Of a DNA stretch of 64,000 nt, positions 19,770-29,346 are shown piece after piece. The first letter of the stretch is position 1, and each line of letters begins with the position of its first letter. The notes beneath the pieces were generated by a model. It did no database searches, was not told the origin of the DNA, and was given only the letters and a program-made list of their open reading frames with translations. A program made the translations under genes and the position numbers. The stretch is from the NCBI RefSeq assembly GCF_002706425.1, contig NZ_CP017713.1:1-64000 (forward strand). Direction: 5' to 3'. The stretch comes from Loigolactobacillus coryniformis subsp. coryniformis KCTC 3167 = DSM 20001 (GTDB lineage: Bacteria > Bacillota > Bacilli > Lactobacillales > Lactobacillaceae).

Positions 19770-21068
19770 ATGATTATGAATAGAAAACGGATCCTTAGCG
19801 CCGCATTGGCTAGTGCGCTTTTATTTGCACCTTTTTTGGGCCAAACATCATCAGTATTGGCGAATAGTTTTTACGCCAATCAAACAAATGCAGAACGGGC
19901 GGACATTACCAATTGGGTTGCTAACGATACGGAACAGATCAGCAGCAATATCAGTTCACAGCATATTGATATTAATAACTTAGACCAGAGCAAATACATT
20001 ATTCAGTGGGGGGATACTTTATCCGGTATTTCAGCTGCGACGGGGATCTCGGTACGTAAATTAGCCTACGATAATAATATTAAAAATGTTGATTTGATTT
20101 ATGCTGGTGATACTTTGATTTTAAATCGTGACGGTTATGTACCGGCTGATTGGTATTATCAGGGCGATGGTACTTGGGTTGCTAATACGAAAGTGACGAT
20201 CAACAATTTTATCGATAATAGTGATAATACTGTTAATATCAACGTTTCACCTGTGACCGTAAATGATAGTAGTACCGATAAGTCCACGAATGTTTATGCG
20301 TCGCCGGCTGATTCTAATGCTAACTCTGGATCAACCACCGCTGCAGCTGATGAAGACACCGCGAGTACTAAAGCTGCAGCAGCATCGCCTAAGCATGAAG
20401 CAGCTGATTCAGATACTGACACTACGAATGCCAGTAGTGATGATACTTCAAGTACGACTAGTGCAATATTGGATGATGATGAATTTGCTGACGCCATCAG
20501 TGATAAGTTAGCCGATAAATTAGGACTCGAAGATGAATCTGCATTATCGGTCGACTTTACGGAACAAGATGAAGATACCGCTACAGATAGTGAAAGTAGC
20601 GATACCGAAGATGAAGATGCTGAATCAGTGGATGATGAGTCTAGTGATGAAGCTAATGAGGATTCTGATTCTGAAACCGAAACACTTTATGATGAAGATC
20701 AACCAATCGTGACTAGCAACACGAAGCAAACAACTAAAAACGCTAATAAATTAGCTAAGAAAATTTATCGGCAATTAAAAGAAGATAATAAGCTAAGTGA
20801 TATCACTGACGTTGACGACATCGAAGTGATCGTTATTGCGACTGATGATGGCTTTGACTTTAATGTTGCTTTACCAACGGACGATGATAGTTCAGATTCA
20901 GCAGCGAATACTGATGAATCTAGTGATGATTCTGATTCAGAGACGGAAGATAACGATGATGATACTGAATTTGAGGAAGACAGCTCTGATGAAAGTGATA
21001 CTGAGGCTAGTAATACAGCCGTTACAACTAGTTCTAACGAGGACACCAGCACTGATGTTGATGAATAG
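19770..21068 (+). CDS. Secreted LysM-domain protein with acidic Ser/Asp-rich region
   Basis: Exported cell-wall-binding protein of 432 residues. A signal peptide (NRKRILSAALASALLFAPF to VLAN, about 1-32) is followed by one LysM domain (about 76-118, YIIQWGDTLSGISAATGIS to YAGDTLIL) that should bind peptidoglycan. After it come a Ser/Thr/Asp/Glu-rich stretch and a conserved block TTKNANKLAKKIYRQLK (about residue 315). That block recurs in the protein at 21718-22260. No LPXTG anchor or enzymatic domain is visible. GGAGGA lies at 19761-19766. ATG 19770 or ATG 19776 could be the start. Confidence 0.85.
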   Translation: MIMNRKRILSAALASALLFAPFLGQTSSVLANSFYANQTNAERADITNWVANDTEQISSNISSQHIDINNLDQSKYIIQWGDTLSGISAATGISVRKLAYDNNIKNVDLIYAGDTLILNRDGYVPADWYYQGDGTWVANTKVTINNFIDNSDNTVNINVSPVTVNDSSTDKSTNVYASPADSNANSGSTTAAADEDTASTKAAAASPKHEAADSDTDTTNASSDDTSSTTSAILDDDEFADAISDKLADKLGLEDESALSVDFTEQDEDTATDSESSDTEDEDAESVDDESSDEANEDSDSETETLYDEDQPIVTSNTKQTTKNANKLAKKIYRQLKEDNKLSDITDVDDIEVIVIATDDGFDFNVALPTDDDSSDSAANTDESSDDSDSETEDNDDDTEFEEDSSDESDTEASNTAVTTSSNEDTSTDVDE

Positions 21069-21116
21069 TGCAAGTACAGCGGTTAATCGTAATTAAGTGA
21101 AAGGAATTAGTAGCTG

Positions 21117-21584
21117 ATGAAGAAAAAAATATGGGTAATTTTGGGTGTGTTGGTCGTTATTGTTTTAGCAGTTGGCGGCGGCTTTTATTGGAAGATGAGT
21201 CATTCGGTGGCGCAGCGTATCCCCGGCAATACTTACCGCTATCAAAGTGTGTCTAAGGATAAGTCGCTTTATGTGACCTTTGCGCAGAGTGGTAACAAAA
21301 TTGTGGTTAATCAAGACAAAAATACCGCGCTTAATGCGGCCAAAAGTCAAAGTGCATTTGCCAAAGAATACGCTGCACAATCTAAAGAAATCACTTGGAA
21401 CTATAAAGCTGAAGGCGGTACGCTAACTTTGGCCCAGATCAAAAATAATAAGGTATCGCAGTGGCAGTATAATAAGATTCTAGCAACTAACAGTAAGTTT
21501 ACTGCTCGGAGTTTTACGTACCAGATCGCTCAGGCTGGGCAAGGACAAGTCAAAAGCAAAACGGTTTTTGAAAAGGTAAATTAA
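21117..21584 (+). CDS. Small membrane-anchored extracellular protein
   Basis: 155 residues with one N-terminal membrane segment (KKKIWVILGVLVVIVLAVGG) and a hydrophilic lysine-rich domain outside. No lipobox cysteine is present, so it is an anchor rather than a lipoprotein. I do not recognise a family. The extracellular part (GNTYRYQSVSKDKSLYVTF) resembles the short beta-rich tails seen in small lactobacillus surface proteins. GAAAGGAA precedes ATG 21117. It is 48 bases behind the LysM gene and may share its transcript. Confidence 0.65.
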   Translation: MKKKIWVILGVLVVIVLAVGGGFYWKMSHSVAQRIPGNTYRYQSVSKDKSLYVTFAQSGNKIVVNQDKNTALNAAKSQSAFAKEYAAQSKEITWNYKAEGGTLTLAQIKNNKVSQWQYNKILATNSKFTARSFTYQIAQAGQGQVKSKTVFEKVN

Positions 21585-21595
21585 TCGCGACTTTA

Positions 21596-21641
21596 AAATA
21601 TGACTGTTATGACGGGAAATCATGTCACAATAGTCATATTT
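21596..21641 (+). terminator. Terminator with long stem
   Basis: AAATATGACTGTTATGAC pairs with GTCACAATAGTCATATTT with one mismatch. The T-tract is short. Confidence 0.65.
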
Positions 21642-21717
21642 AATTTGAGTTATTAATCGGCAACGATTATCGTAGTAAGTCGGACGATGGTGTGTTTTAA
21701 ATCAATTGGGAGGCTCA

Positions 21718-22260
21718 ATGAAATTTAAGCAACAAACGATAATCGTACTGGCTGGCGTTTTATTATTTTTAAATCAAACAACGTTGGCGACTGCCAGTAC
21801 TGGTAGCAGTGCGACAAGTAATACAGCGGTGGCCATTAAGGCACGGTCAGCTACAGGATTAGATACAGCGGCGTTTTCTGCAGCACTGCAAGCTAAGCTG
21901 ACGGCTAAGTTAGCGGCGGCTACAGATCAAGTGGCGGTTAATTTTGTGGCGCGAACCGCTGCTAGCGCAACTACACTGGCGGATACTGATACTGCAACCG
22001 CACGACCACTTTACCAGCAAGCATGTTTACTGCCATTAAGTAGCTCCAAACTAACTACTAAAAATGCAGATAAATTAGCTAAGCAAATCTATAAGCAATT
22101 AAAAGCGACTGATCAGTTGCCGTTGATCGATCAAGCCGCCTCACTGGAATTGACGGTGACCACAAGCGGAACAAAGTTCGCTTTTAATGGGATTATGGTC
22201 GATAGCGCGACTTTAGATTTTGATCCGGCAACTTATCAGGATAATACCAATTTAGAATAA
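21718..22260 (+). CDS. Small exported protein sharing a module with the LysM protein
   Basis: 180 residues from ATG 21718, which follows GGGAGG at 21708-21713. An upstream TTG at 21706 would overlap that site and is less likely. A signal peptide (MKFKQQTIIVLAGVLLFLNQ to ASTG) is followed by an Ala/Thr-rich part. Then comes the block LTTKNADKLAKQIYKQLK with following strands, similar to the LysM protein at 19770. No catalytic motif is visible. Function unknown; probably a wall-associated protein. Confidence 0.65.
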   Translation: MKFKQQTIIVLAGVLLFLNQTTLATASTGSSATSNTAVAIKARSATGLDTAAFSAALQAKLTAKLAAATDQVAVNFVARTAASATTLADTDTATARPLYQQACLLPLSSSKLTTKNADKLAKQIYKQLKATDQLPLIDQAASLELTVTTSGTKFAFNGIMVDSATLDFDPATYQDNTNLE

Positions 22261-22270
22261 TGCGAGTACT

Positions 22271-22318
22271 AAAATAGGACGTCGTGGCATGATTATGGTC
22301 ACAACGTCCTATTTTTAT
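22271..22318. terminator. Bidirectional terminator
   Basis: A perfect 12-bp stem AAAATAGGACGT/ACGTCCTATTTT lies between two convergent genes. The A and T flanks allow it to act on both strands. Confidence 0.8.
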
Positions 22319-23262
22319 TTGCTCGTTGCCGGATCAACGGGTAAATTTTGCTGCCATAAATAATTTAAATAACGCAAGGAAATACAGCTGATGACGACTA
22401 ATGCGATCAAACTTTCACCACGAGCGGCTACTTGTAGCCAGAATATATGCTGGCCGGCTTGCTGCAGGTAATCGACTAAATAAGTCAGTCCCAGCGCGCT
22501 GATCACCAAAGGAAAGGTAAAGGCAGCGTAGCTCGGGTAAAAGGGAATTCGCGCCAATCGTGGCATTAGCACCAATACAAATAGATAGGCGAGCTGTGCT
22601 AATATAACTAGCGACCAGAGTAAATTTGTCTGGGGGTGTGCAAAATCACGCAGATAGCCGGCAAGGCAAAGCGAACCGGGTGCGGCTAGCACGGTGATCA
22701 GCGGCAACGTCGCTTCAGGCATCTGGCGTACGATCAAAATACGCCACAAAACTAACGGTAGTAAAACTAAATAAGTACCTAGCGCCAACCAAAAAGTGAC
22801 TTGGCCTAACAGTGGATTAAAATGTGCAGCGGTCAAAGGAATGACGCCAATACCGACATAGACGATAAACCAACTAGGATAGAGCTGTGTTAAGCGTAGA
22901 TGCGTTCTGCCGACAAAATACCAAGTAAAATAACCTAACAGGCTATACTGTAAAATCACGCCAGTGTACCAAATCAAGTTAGCCAGTAGCGGATAAGTAG
23001 TGAAAAAAGTTGCCGCCACTAATAAAGCCATGGAAAAGTTGGGAAATACGGACGCAATGATCGGATCTCGTAGCAATACTAAGGTTTCTCGCGGAGCAAG
23101 CATAAATTTGAGTACGATCAGAATAATTAAAGCGATTCCAATTATACCGAAAAAATTTCCGAGTAATAAATGCTGGTAGTCTTTAAACAAGTTACCTAGT
23201 GACACCAAAGCTAAAATTAAGCCGCAAATTGGTAGCGGAATTGAGTTTAAAAATTTAGACAA
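22315..23262 (-). CDS. TDT-family (SLAC1/TehA-like) membrane transporter
   Basis: 315 residues with about ten hydrophobic helices across the whole length, in the style of the tellurite-resistance/dicarboxylate transporter (TDT) family. Visible marks include NFSMALLVAATFF, PSWFIVYVGIGVIPLTAA and FAHPQTNLLW. Such proteins export or channel anions or dicarboxylates across the cytoplasmic membrane, and the substrate here is unknown. The gene is convergent with the preceding one and divergent from purA. Confidence 0.7.
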   Translation of the reverse strand: MSKFLNSIPLPICGLILALVSLGNLFKDYQHLLLGNFFGIIGIALIILIVLKFMLAPRETLVLLRDPIIASVFPNFSMALLVAATFFTTYPLLANLIWYTGVILQYSLLGYFTWYFVGRTHLRLTQLYPSWFIVYVGIGVIPLTAAHFNPLLGQVTFWLALGTYLVLLPLVLWRILIVRQMPEATLPLITVLAAPGSLCLAGYLRDFAHPQTNLLWSLVILAQLAYLFVLVLMPRLARIPFYPSYAAFTFPLVISALGLTYLVDYLQQAGQHIFWLQVAARGESLIALVVISCISLRYLNYLWQQNLPVDPATSK

Positions 23263-23347
23263 ATAAGGGACCTCCGACTTTAAGTTGAACTGCTACTATT
23301 TTACGGAAGATTAGTGATTTTTACAATAAGAGAATAAAATTTGAAAT

Positions 23348-23400
23348 AATGTTCGTCTTTTAATCGATAATTTTGATAAAATAAAAATTTCATTCGGATT
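23348..23400 (+). promoter_or_regulatory. Candidate PurR boxes upstream of purA
   Basis: AATGTTCGTCTTT at 23348-23360 reads CGAACATT on the other strand, and CATTCGGATTT (near 23391-23401) reads AAATCCGAATG. Both contain the CGAA core of PurR boxes, and purA is a PurR target in relatives. Spacing and regulator are not confirmed. The rest of the gap before purA contains a small hairpin (AGCCC with GGGCT, near 23415-23444). Confidence 0.35.
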
Positions 23401-23494
23401 TAACTTGCGACGGAGCCCTTTTATTGTTAGAATGGGCTTTGGTGTGTTGTTGCATTGCAGCAAGGCATACACTAATTCAATGAGGTGTTATTAT

Positions 23495-24787
23495 ATGGCA
23501 TCAGTTGTTGTAGTAGGATCCCAATGGGGCGATGAAGGAAAAGGAAAAATCACCGATTTCTTAGGCGAAAGTGCCGATGTTATTGCTCGGTCACAAGGCG
23601 GCGACAATGCTGGACATACGATCCACGCGCAAGGCAAAGTCTTGAAACTTCGCTTGATTCCATCCGGTATTCTGTATCCCGACAAACTCTCGATCATCGG
23701 TAACGGTGTGGTGGTCAACCCAGAGTCGTTGGTAGCAGAATTGGACTACTTAGCTGAGAATGGGGTAACGGCGGATAATCTACGGATTTCTGACCGCGCC
23801 CACGTAATCTTACCCTACCATATCGAACTTGACCGCCTGCAAGAAGTAAGTAAAGGCGATCAAAAAATCGGCACCACCAATCGCGGTATCGGCCCGGCTT
23901 ATATGGATAAAGCAGCGCGTACTGGGATCCGGATGGTCGATCTACTCGATAAGGACATTTTCGCAGCTAAATTACGAGAAAATCTCGACTTTAAGAACCA
24001 ATTATTCACTAAAATTTATGGCGGCAAGGCCCTGAATTTTGATGATATTTTTGAACCATTTTATGCTTATGGCCAACGTTTGAAGCAGTTTGTAACTGAT
24101 ACTTCAGTACTTTTGAATGACGCCTTAGATAATGGTAAAAAAGTATTATTTGAAGGTGCCCAAGGGGTCATGCTGGATATTGACCAAGGCACGTATCCAT
24201 TTGTCACTTCGTCCAATCCAGTTGCCGGTGGTGTAACAGTCGGTAATGGGGTTGGCCCAACTCAGATCAACCGGGTTGTCGGTGTCTGCAAAGCTTACAC
24301 CTCACGAGTCGGTGATGGGCCATTCCCAACTGAATTGTTGGATGAAACTGGTGACTTTTTACGTGAAGCTGGCCATGAATATGGGACCGTTACTAAGCGG
24401 CCACGGCGGATCGGCTGGTTTGATTCAGTTGTTATGCGCCACGCTAAGCGCGTTTCCGGCTTAACTGATCTGTGCTTAAATTCAATTGACGTACTCACTG
24501 GTTTAGAAACGGTTAAAATTTGTACCGCTTATGAACGCAATGGCGAAACGATTTACCATTATCCCGCTAGCCTAGACGAATTAGCGCAATGCAAGCCGAT
24601 CTATGAAGAAATGCCTGGCTGGCAAGAAGATATTACTGGTGTGAAAACACTAGCTGAATTACCTGAGAATGCCCGCCATTATGTTGAACGTGTCGCTGCC
24701 TTAGTTGGCGTCAATATTGCCACGTTCTCCGTTGGTCCAGATCGTGATCAAACCAATGTTTTAGCTGATATTTGGCAAGAAGCATAA
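23495..24787 (+). CDS. purA: Adenylosuccinate synthetase
   Basis: GTP-dependent first step from IMP to AMP in purine synthesis. The 430 residues start [20 protein letters not shown], with the GDEGKGK GTP-binding loop and the [10 protein letters not shown] segment. Further along are the conserved [31 protein letters not shown] and the GPDRDQT end motif, all intact. The start ATG 23495 has GAGGTG upstream. A longer in-frame option from 23405 adds unlike residues. Followed by a terminator. Confidence 0.96.
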   Translation: MASVVVVGSQWGDEGKGKITDFLGESADVIARSQGGDNAGHTIHAQGKVLKLRLIPSGILYPDKLSIIGNGVVVNPESLVAELDYLAENGVTADNLRISDRAHVILPYHIELDRLQEVSKGDQKIGTTNRGIGPAYMDKAARTGIRMVDLLDKDIFAAKLRENLDFKNQLFTKIYGGKALNFDDIFEPFYAYGQRLKQFVTDTSVLLNDALDNGKKVLFEGAQGVMLDIDQGTYPFVTSSNPVAGGVTVGNGVGPTQINRVVGVCKAYTSRVGDGPFPTELLDETGDFLREAGHEYGTVTKRPRRIGWFDSVVMRHAKRVSGLTDLCLNSIDVLTGLETVKICTAYERNGETIYHYPASLDELAQCKPIYEEMPGWQEDITGVKTLAELPENARHYVERVAALVGVNIATFSVGPDRDQTNVLADIWQEA

Positions 24788-24788
24788 C

Positions 24789-24823
24789 CAAAAAGTCGAC
24801 GTTTAAATACGCCGACTTTTTTT
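24789..24823 (+). terminator. Terminator after purA
   Basis: AAAAAGTCG..CGT pairs with ACG..CGACTTTTT and is followed by T residues. Confidence 0.8.
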
Positions 24824-24999
24824 GTACTCGTAATTCCAAACTACTTTCCGTAAACGCAGTTGTGACATAAACAATTTATGTTCAACTCCTTCTTTATCCT
24901 TCTGAACAATATAGCTAAGCGGGAAAAGTTACCTTATGTCACACGCTCGATTGTGCGGCCCGATGATTGGACAGTATGTGGCAATCTTTTTTGGCAATA

Positions 25000-25036
25000 A
25001 AAAATACGCCGACAAAATTAAACTTGCCGGCGTATT
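25000..25036 (-). terminator. Terminator of the C26 hydrolase gene
   Basis: AATACGCCGACAA pairs with TTGCCGGCGTATT, and on the minus strand the T-tract (TTTTTTATT) follows. Confidence 0.75.
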
Positions 25037-25046
25037 AAGCAGTTGG

Positions 25047-25844
25047 TTAGCCGAAGTATTCCTTTGGATAGGCTTCGCCAATTTTATGCACGATTTTTAG
25101 AGGTTGTTGTGGTGCTTGTGTTGCTAACTTTTCGCTACGTTTAACAAAGTCACGGAAAAGATCTTGCATCTCAGTGTAATGCTTATACATGTTTTCTGGA
25201 TGCCATTGAACGGCCATAATTTGATCACTATCGATCGATTCAATTGCTTCGATCACATGATCGTCTGCGTAAGCTACACTGCGGAGACTAGGCGCTAATT
25301 CTTTGACCGCTTCATGATGGCGGGAGTTAACATACGGCCGCTCGCCTAAAAGCGTAAATAAGCGAGAATCAGACTCAACGTTAACATGATGCGTTGGTAA
25401 ATTACCCGGTGATGTCTGTGAGTGCTTCATCTGCGCTGCAGGATCTTCGGAAAGATCTTGATACAAGGTGCCACCGAGAGCGACATTGATCACTTGCATG
25501 CCACGGCAGATACCGAAAATACTTTTACCAGCCAATAATGATTGCTTAACTAATTCGATCTCGAAACGATCGCGGGGGATGTAAGTTTGGCCCAAATTCA
25601 TATGTGGTTCTTCATGGTAGAAAGTTGGATCAACATCAAAACCGCCTAGGAACAAAACCCCATCAAAAGTATCAATATAATCAGTTACGTTTTCTGGCGC
25701 ACTATTAGGTAGAATTATTGGGATCCCACCAGACTTTAAAACCGCATTGACTGCCATTCGTGGCGCAAAGTCAGCGTTTCGTTCGTTGATCACCTTAGTG
25801 GCTTCGGTTAGAGTATCGGCAGGTATTGCGATTCTTGGTCTCAT
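25047..25844 (-). CDS. Gamma-glutamyl hydrolase-like protein (peptidase C26)
   Basis: Class-I glutamine amidotransferase fold that hydrolyses gamma-glutamyl bonds, like PuuD on gamma-glutamyl-GABA or folate polyglutamate hydrolases. From ATG at 25844 it has 265 residues. The nucleophile cysteine lies in FGICRGMQVINVALGG (about residue 113), with the HHEAVKEL segment and the WHPE histidine/glutamate pair. An upstream in-frame ATG (25862) overlaps its GAGAGGGGAC ribosome site, so the second start is preferred. It is a single-gene unit, and its true substrate is not visible. Confidence 0.85.
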   Translation of the reverse strand: MRPRIAIPADTLTEATKVINERNADFAPRMAVNAVLKSGGIPIILPNSAPENVTDYIDTFDGVLFLGGFDVDPTFYHEEPHMNLGQTYIPRDRFEIELVKQSLLAGKSIFGICRGMQVINVALGGTLYQDLSEDPAAQMKHSQTSPGNLPTHHVNVESDSRLFTLLGERPYVNSRHHEAVKELAPSLRSVAYADDHVIEAIESIDSDQIMAVQWHPENMYKHYTEMQDLFRDFVKRSEKLATQAPQQPLKIVHKIGEAYPKEYFG

Positions 25845-26013
25845 GAATGAGTCCCCTCTCATATAAATTTAATAATAGGCACACTATAAAGCATAATAGT
25901 TGATTTAGCAAGCGACTTGTTTATTTGCTTAAGAAATTATAAAAGGTTGTTGCTAGTTGGTTACAATCGTTACATTTACCATGATTTATGGTAAACTGAT
26001 TTCCTTAGTAGGT

Positions 26014-26055
26014 AATAAAAAAATACCTTAACTCACGTCGTGAATTAAGGTATTT
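26014..26055 (-). terminator. Terminator after tRNA-Lys
   Basis: On the minus strand AAATACCTTAA pairs with TTAAGGTATTT (loop ATTCACGACGTGAG region) and runs into T residues. Confidence 0.75.
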
Positions 26056-26062
26056 ACTAAGA

Positions 26063-26135
26063 TGGAGCGCCAGGGGATCGAACCCTGGACCCACGGATTA
26101 AGAGTCCGTTGCTCTGCCAGCTGAGCTAGCGCTCC
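26063..26135 (-). tRNA. tRNA-Lys (anticodon CTT)
   Basis: A 73-base cloverleaf on the minus strand: acceptor GGAGCGC/GCGCTCC, D arm GCTC..GAGC, anticodon stem ACGGA/TCCGT with loop CTCTTAA (anticodon CTT), and T arm CAGGG-TTCGATC-CCCTG. CCA is not encoded. It is a single tRNA between the C26 hydrolase and the walR promoter. Confidence 0.95.
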
Positions 26136-26259
26136 ATGTCATCAACGAATATTAGTATAGCAAAAATACAGATGACGTGCAACGCTTTTTTGTGAGTTTT
26201 TTTAACAATATGGATTTTTAATGTAATTGTTGCTGACGGGTGCGTTTTCATAGCGGTCT

Positions 26260-26288
26260 TTGCGAATTTTGTTCGGAATGAGTATAAT
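26260..26288 (+). promoter_or_regulatory. Promoter of walR
   Basis: TTGCGA at 26260-26265 and TATAAT at 26283-26288 with a 17-base spacer. The 230-base leader to walR contains a hairpin GTGAAG/CTTCAC at 26475-26498 directly before the GGGAGG ribosome site. Confidence 0.7.
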
Positions 26289-26518
26289 TGAAACAAAGTG
26301 CATCCTTGTTGATGACAAACTTAGAATCGATCAGCTCTAGTGGAACGAATAGGGGAGTGTATTTGGAAAAACATTTTTTCGATACATGACTAATTAGATA
26401 GGTTCTGTAGGCATAATTTATTTGTGCCGGCTGTGAAAAAAGTTATGTCTGCTATTTTAGGCATAAATGAGTCAGTGAAGTGCTGTTAATAGCTTCACGA
26501 GGGAGGAACGACCGATTT

Positions 26519-27229
26519 ATGGCAAAAAAAATATTAGTTGTAGATGATGAAAAACCGATTTCGGACATTGTTAAATTTAATTTGACTAAGGAAGGTTACG
26601 ATGTGGTCACTGCATATGATGGTGAAGAAGCACTAGCCAAGGTTAATGAAGTCAACCCTGATTTGATTTTGTTGGATCTAATGTTACCTAAGATCGATGG
26701 CTTAGAAGTTGCGCGAGAAGTACGTAAGGATCATGATATGCCGATTATCATGTTAACGGCCAAAGATTCAGAGATCGATAAAGTTTTGGGCTTGGAAATG
26801 GGTGCCGATGATTATGTGACCAAACCATTCTCTAATCGGGAATTAGTTGCGCGGGTCAAAGCTAATTTACGCCGCCAAGGGACGATCAATAACGCCCAAC
26901 CCGAAGAAGATGAAAATAGTGAGATCGAGATCGGTGATTTAACGATCCATCCCGATGCTTATATTGTATCTAAGCGCGGCGATAAAATTGAATTGACTCA
27001 TCGTGAATTTGAATTGTTACATTATTTGGCGCAGCATATCGGGCAAGTAATGACCCGAGAACATTTGTTGCAGACGGTATGGGGCTATGATTATTTTGGT
27101 GATGTGCGGACGGTCGATGTCACTGTACGACGGTTGCGCGAGAAGATCGAGGATAATCCTAGTCATCCCGAGTGGTTAGTTACACGGCGTGGTGTCGGTT
27201 ACTATTTACGTAACCCCGATCAGGAATAG
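26519..27229 (+). CDS. walR: Cell-wall two-component response regulator WalR
   Basis: OmpR/PhoB-type regulator of the essential WalRK system controlling autolysins and wall metabolism. From ATG 26519 it has 236 residues: a receiver domain with D9, D10, phosphorylated D53 (LILLDLMLP) and K103-type switch residues, then a winged-helix DNA-binding domain ([40 protein letters not shown]). GGGAGG is at 26501-26506. An earlier in-frame start (26480) lacks a site. Family and neighbourhood agree. Confidence 0.95.
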   Translation: MAKKILVVDDEKPISDIVKFNLTKEGYDVVTAYDGEEALAKVNEVNPDLILLDLMLPKIDGLEVAREVRKDHDMPIIMLTAKDSEIDKVLGLEMGADDYVTKPFSNRELVARVKANLRRQGTINNAQPEEDENSEIEIGDLTIHPDAYIVSKRGDKIELTHREFELLHYLAQHIGQVMTREHLLQTVWGYDYFGDVRTVDVTVRRLREKIEDNPSHPEWLVTRRGVGYYLRNPDQE

Positions 27230-27342
27230 GATCGTTTGCGTTTATTGTGCACGATGGTAAAAGAAGTCATTGGTCTAAACATGGTTGAATAAGCAGGGTA
27301 TTCCATAATTCGCCCGCTTGTTCAATACACGTTGTCAATAAG

Positions 27343-27423
27343 AATCGCGCGACATTAGTTTTGCGGTATTTTGTTAGCTAGCGGTTTGATAACTAACAAC
27401 GCAACTAGTCGCGTGATTTTTTT
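27343..27423 (+). terminator. Large terminator-like hairpin between walR and walK
   Basis: AATCGCGCGAC (27343) pairs with GTCGCGTGATT. A second inner stem TTGTTAG/CTAACAA and a GCG/CGC pairing fill the loop, and seven T residues follow. It stands in a 236-base gap inside a normally tight operon. Confidence 0.7.
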
Positions 27424-27465
27424 AGGTTATGTGGTTTATCTTGATTAAACATGGGGATATTTGTA

Positions 27466-29346
27466 ATGAATAAGAAAATTCGTTTCTTTCAGTCGATCAA
27501 TTTCAAGATCGCGATCGTTTTTATTTTACTATTAATGATCACGTTGGAAATTATCGGCGCTTATTTTGTGAAGCAATTGGAAGAACAGAATATTGAGACG
27601 TTCAAACAACAGGTGCAGACGCCGGTTTACGTCAACAATCAATTGAGTAACCAACTTTTAAAAAGCGATACCGCCACGGCGAATAAGGCGATCGCTAATA
27701 TTTTGTCGGACTTAAATAATTCTGCTGATATTCGGGTCGTCGATAGCAAGGGGACGGTGCGCGGGACCAGTGATTTAAACGATCAGCGAATTATCGGCCA
27801 GAAGACGACGGATAATAATATTAAAAACGTTTTGTATAATAATCGTTCTTATGAGACGTTATCTTATGATGAAAAAAGTCATGACAGTTATTACGTCAGC
27901 ATTGTGCCGCTAGTTAATCCAAGTAGTGATAGTAGCAGTATTGTTGGCGTCATTTATGTGCGCGCAAATATGCAAAGTGTTTACCGAAACATTAATAATA
28001 TTACGTTGATCTTCTTAACTGCCTCACTGGTAGCAGCACTGTTTTCATCGATTATTGCGGTAGTCATTTCTCGGGCGATCACGCGGCCAATCGATGAAAT
28101 GAAAAAGCAGGCAATTCGGATGGCCCGCGGCGATTATTCAGGGCAAGTACGAATTTATGGCCGTGATGAGTTAGGTCAGCTGGCAGTGGCGGTCAATAAT
28201 TTATCCGTACGAGTCGAAGAAGCACAAGAAGCTTCTGAAGCGGAACGGCGCCGGCTGGATAGCGTGTTATCGCACATGACCGATGGGGTTATTTCCACTG
28301 ATCGGCGCGGCAACGTGATCATTATCAACGAAGCAGCGGCTGATTTTTTAAATCTTAATGACGAAGAAGTTATTGGTCAATCGATTTTGAAGATTTTAAA
28401 GATCGAAGCTGATCACACTATTCGTGATCTATTGGAAAATCAAACTGAGCTAATGCTGGACTTTTCTGTTCCTGAGCACAGCTTGATCTTGCACGCTGAA
28501 TTTTCATTGATCCAGCGCGAAACTGGCTTTATCAGTGGGATCGTCTGCGTTTTACATGATGTAACTGAGCAACAGAAAAATGAGCGTGAGCGGCGACAAT
28601 TTGTTTCTAACGTTTCTCATGAATTAAGAACGCCGTTAACGTCGATGCGCAGTTATTTGGAGGCTTTGACTGATGGGGCCTGGAAGGATCCTGAAGTGGC
28701 GCCAGACTTTTTGCATGTGACTCAGGAAGAGACCGAGCGGATGATTCGGATGATCAATGACTTACTTAGTTTGTCACGGATGGATTCAGGTACGGTTAAG
28801 CTGGATATGGAATTGGTCAACTTAAATGAATTATTTAATTACACATTGGATCGTTTCGATATGATGATCAAGTCAGATGCGGCTAGTGGCGATAATAACC
28901 GAACGGAAACCAATACAACTAAGAAATATTCCTTGAAACGTGAATTTACCAAACGCGATCTGTGGGTTGAAATCGATACTGATAAGTTTATGCAAGTCGT
29001 AGATAATATCATCAATAACGCGATCAAATATTCACCGGACGGTGGTGTGATCACCTGTCGGCTGTTGGAGACCAACAATCACGTTATTCTCAGTATTTCT
29101 GACCAGGGACTAGGGATTCCGAAGAAGGATCTACCCCATGTCTTTGATCGTTTCTACCGTGTAGATAAGGCACGGTCACGGGCGCAAGGTGGTACTGGCC
29201 TGGGCCTTGCGATCTCTAAAGAAGTGATCGAGAAACTCAACGGTCGAATCTGGGTGGATAGTAAAGAAGGCAAAGGATCAACATTCTACATTTCCTTGCC
29301 GTACCAAGAAGCTTACGAGGAGGATGATCTTTGGGATGAAAATTAG
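27466..29346 (+). CDS. walK: Cell-wall sensor histidine kinase WalK
   Basis: Membrane sensor partner of WalR. From ATG 27466 it has 626 residues: membrane helix 1 (about 10-32), an extracellular sensor region, helix 2 (about 180-200), HAMP, a cytoplasmic PAS (SVLSHMTDGVISTDRRGN region), the phosphoacceptor H385 in FVSNVSHELRTPLTS, and an ATPase with the N, G1 (DQGLGIP) and G2 (GGTGLGLAI) boxes. GGGGA precedes the chosen ATG, and another in-frame ATG (27451) lies 15 bases earlier. It should share its signalling with YycH and YycI downstream. Confidence 0.95.
   Translation: MNKKIRFFQSINFKIAIVFILLLMITLEIIGAYFVKQLEEQNIETFKQQVQTPVYVNNQLSNQLLKSDTATANKAIANILSDLNNSADIRVVDSKGTVRGTSDLNDQRIIGQKTTDNNIKNVLYNNRSYETLSYDEKSHDSYYVSIVPLVNPSSDSSSIVGVIYVRANMQSVYRNINNITLIFLTASLVAALFSSIIAVVISRAITRPIDEMKKQAIRMARGDYSGQVRIYGRDELGQLAVAVNNLSVRVEEAQEASEAERRRLDSVLSHMTDGVISTDRRGNVIIINEAAADFLNLNDEEVIGQSILKILKIEADHTIRDLLENQTELMLDFSVPEHSLILHAEFSLIQRETGFISGIVCVLHDVTEQQKNERERRQFVSNVSHELRTPLTSMRSYLEALTDGAWKDPEVAPDFLHVTQEETERMIRMINDLLSLSRMDSGTVKLDMELVNLNELFNYTLDRFDMMIKSDAASGDNNRTETNTTKKYSLKREFTKRDLWVEIDTDKFMQVVDNIINNAIKYSPDGGVITCRLLETNNHVILSISDQGLGIPKKDLPHVFDRFYRVDKARSRAQGGTGLGLAISKEVIEKLNGRIWVDSKEGKGSTFYISLPYQEAYEEDDLWDEN

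Noticed and set aside
20294-21096. Long frames opposite and beside the LysM gene
   Set aside because: They arise from its GAT/TCA-rich low-complexity sequence, have no ribosome sites and no family pattern.
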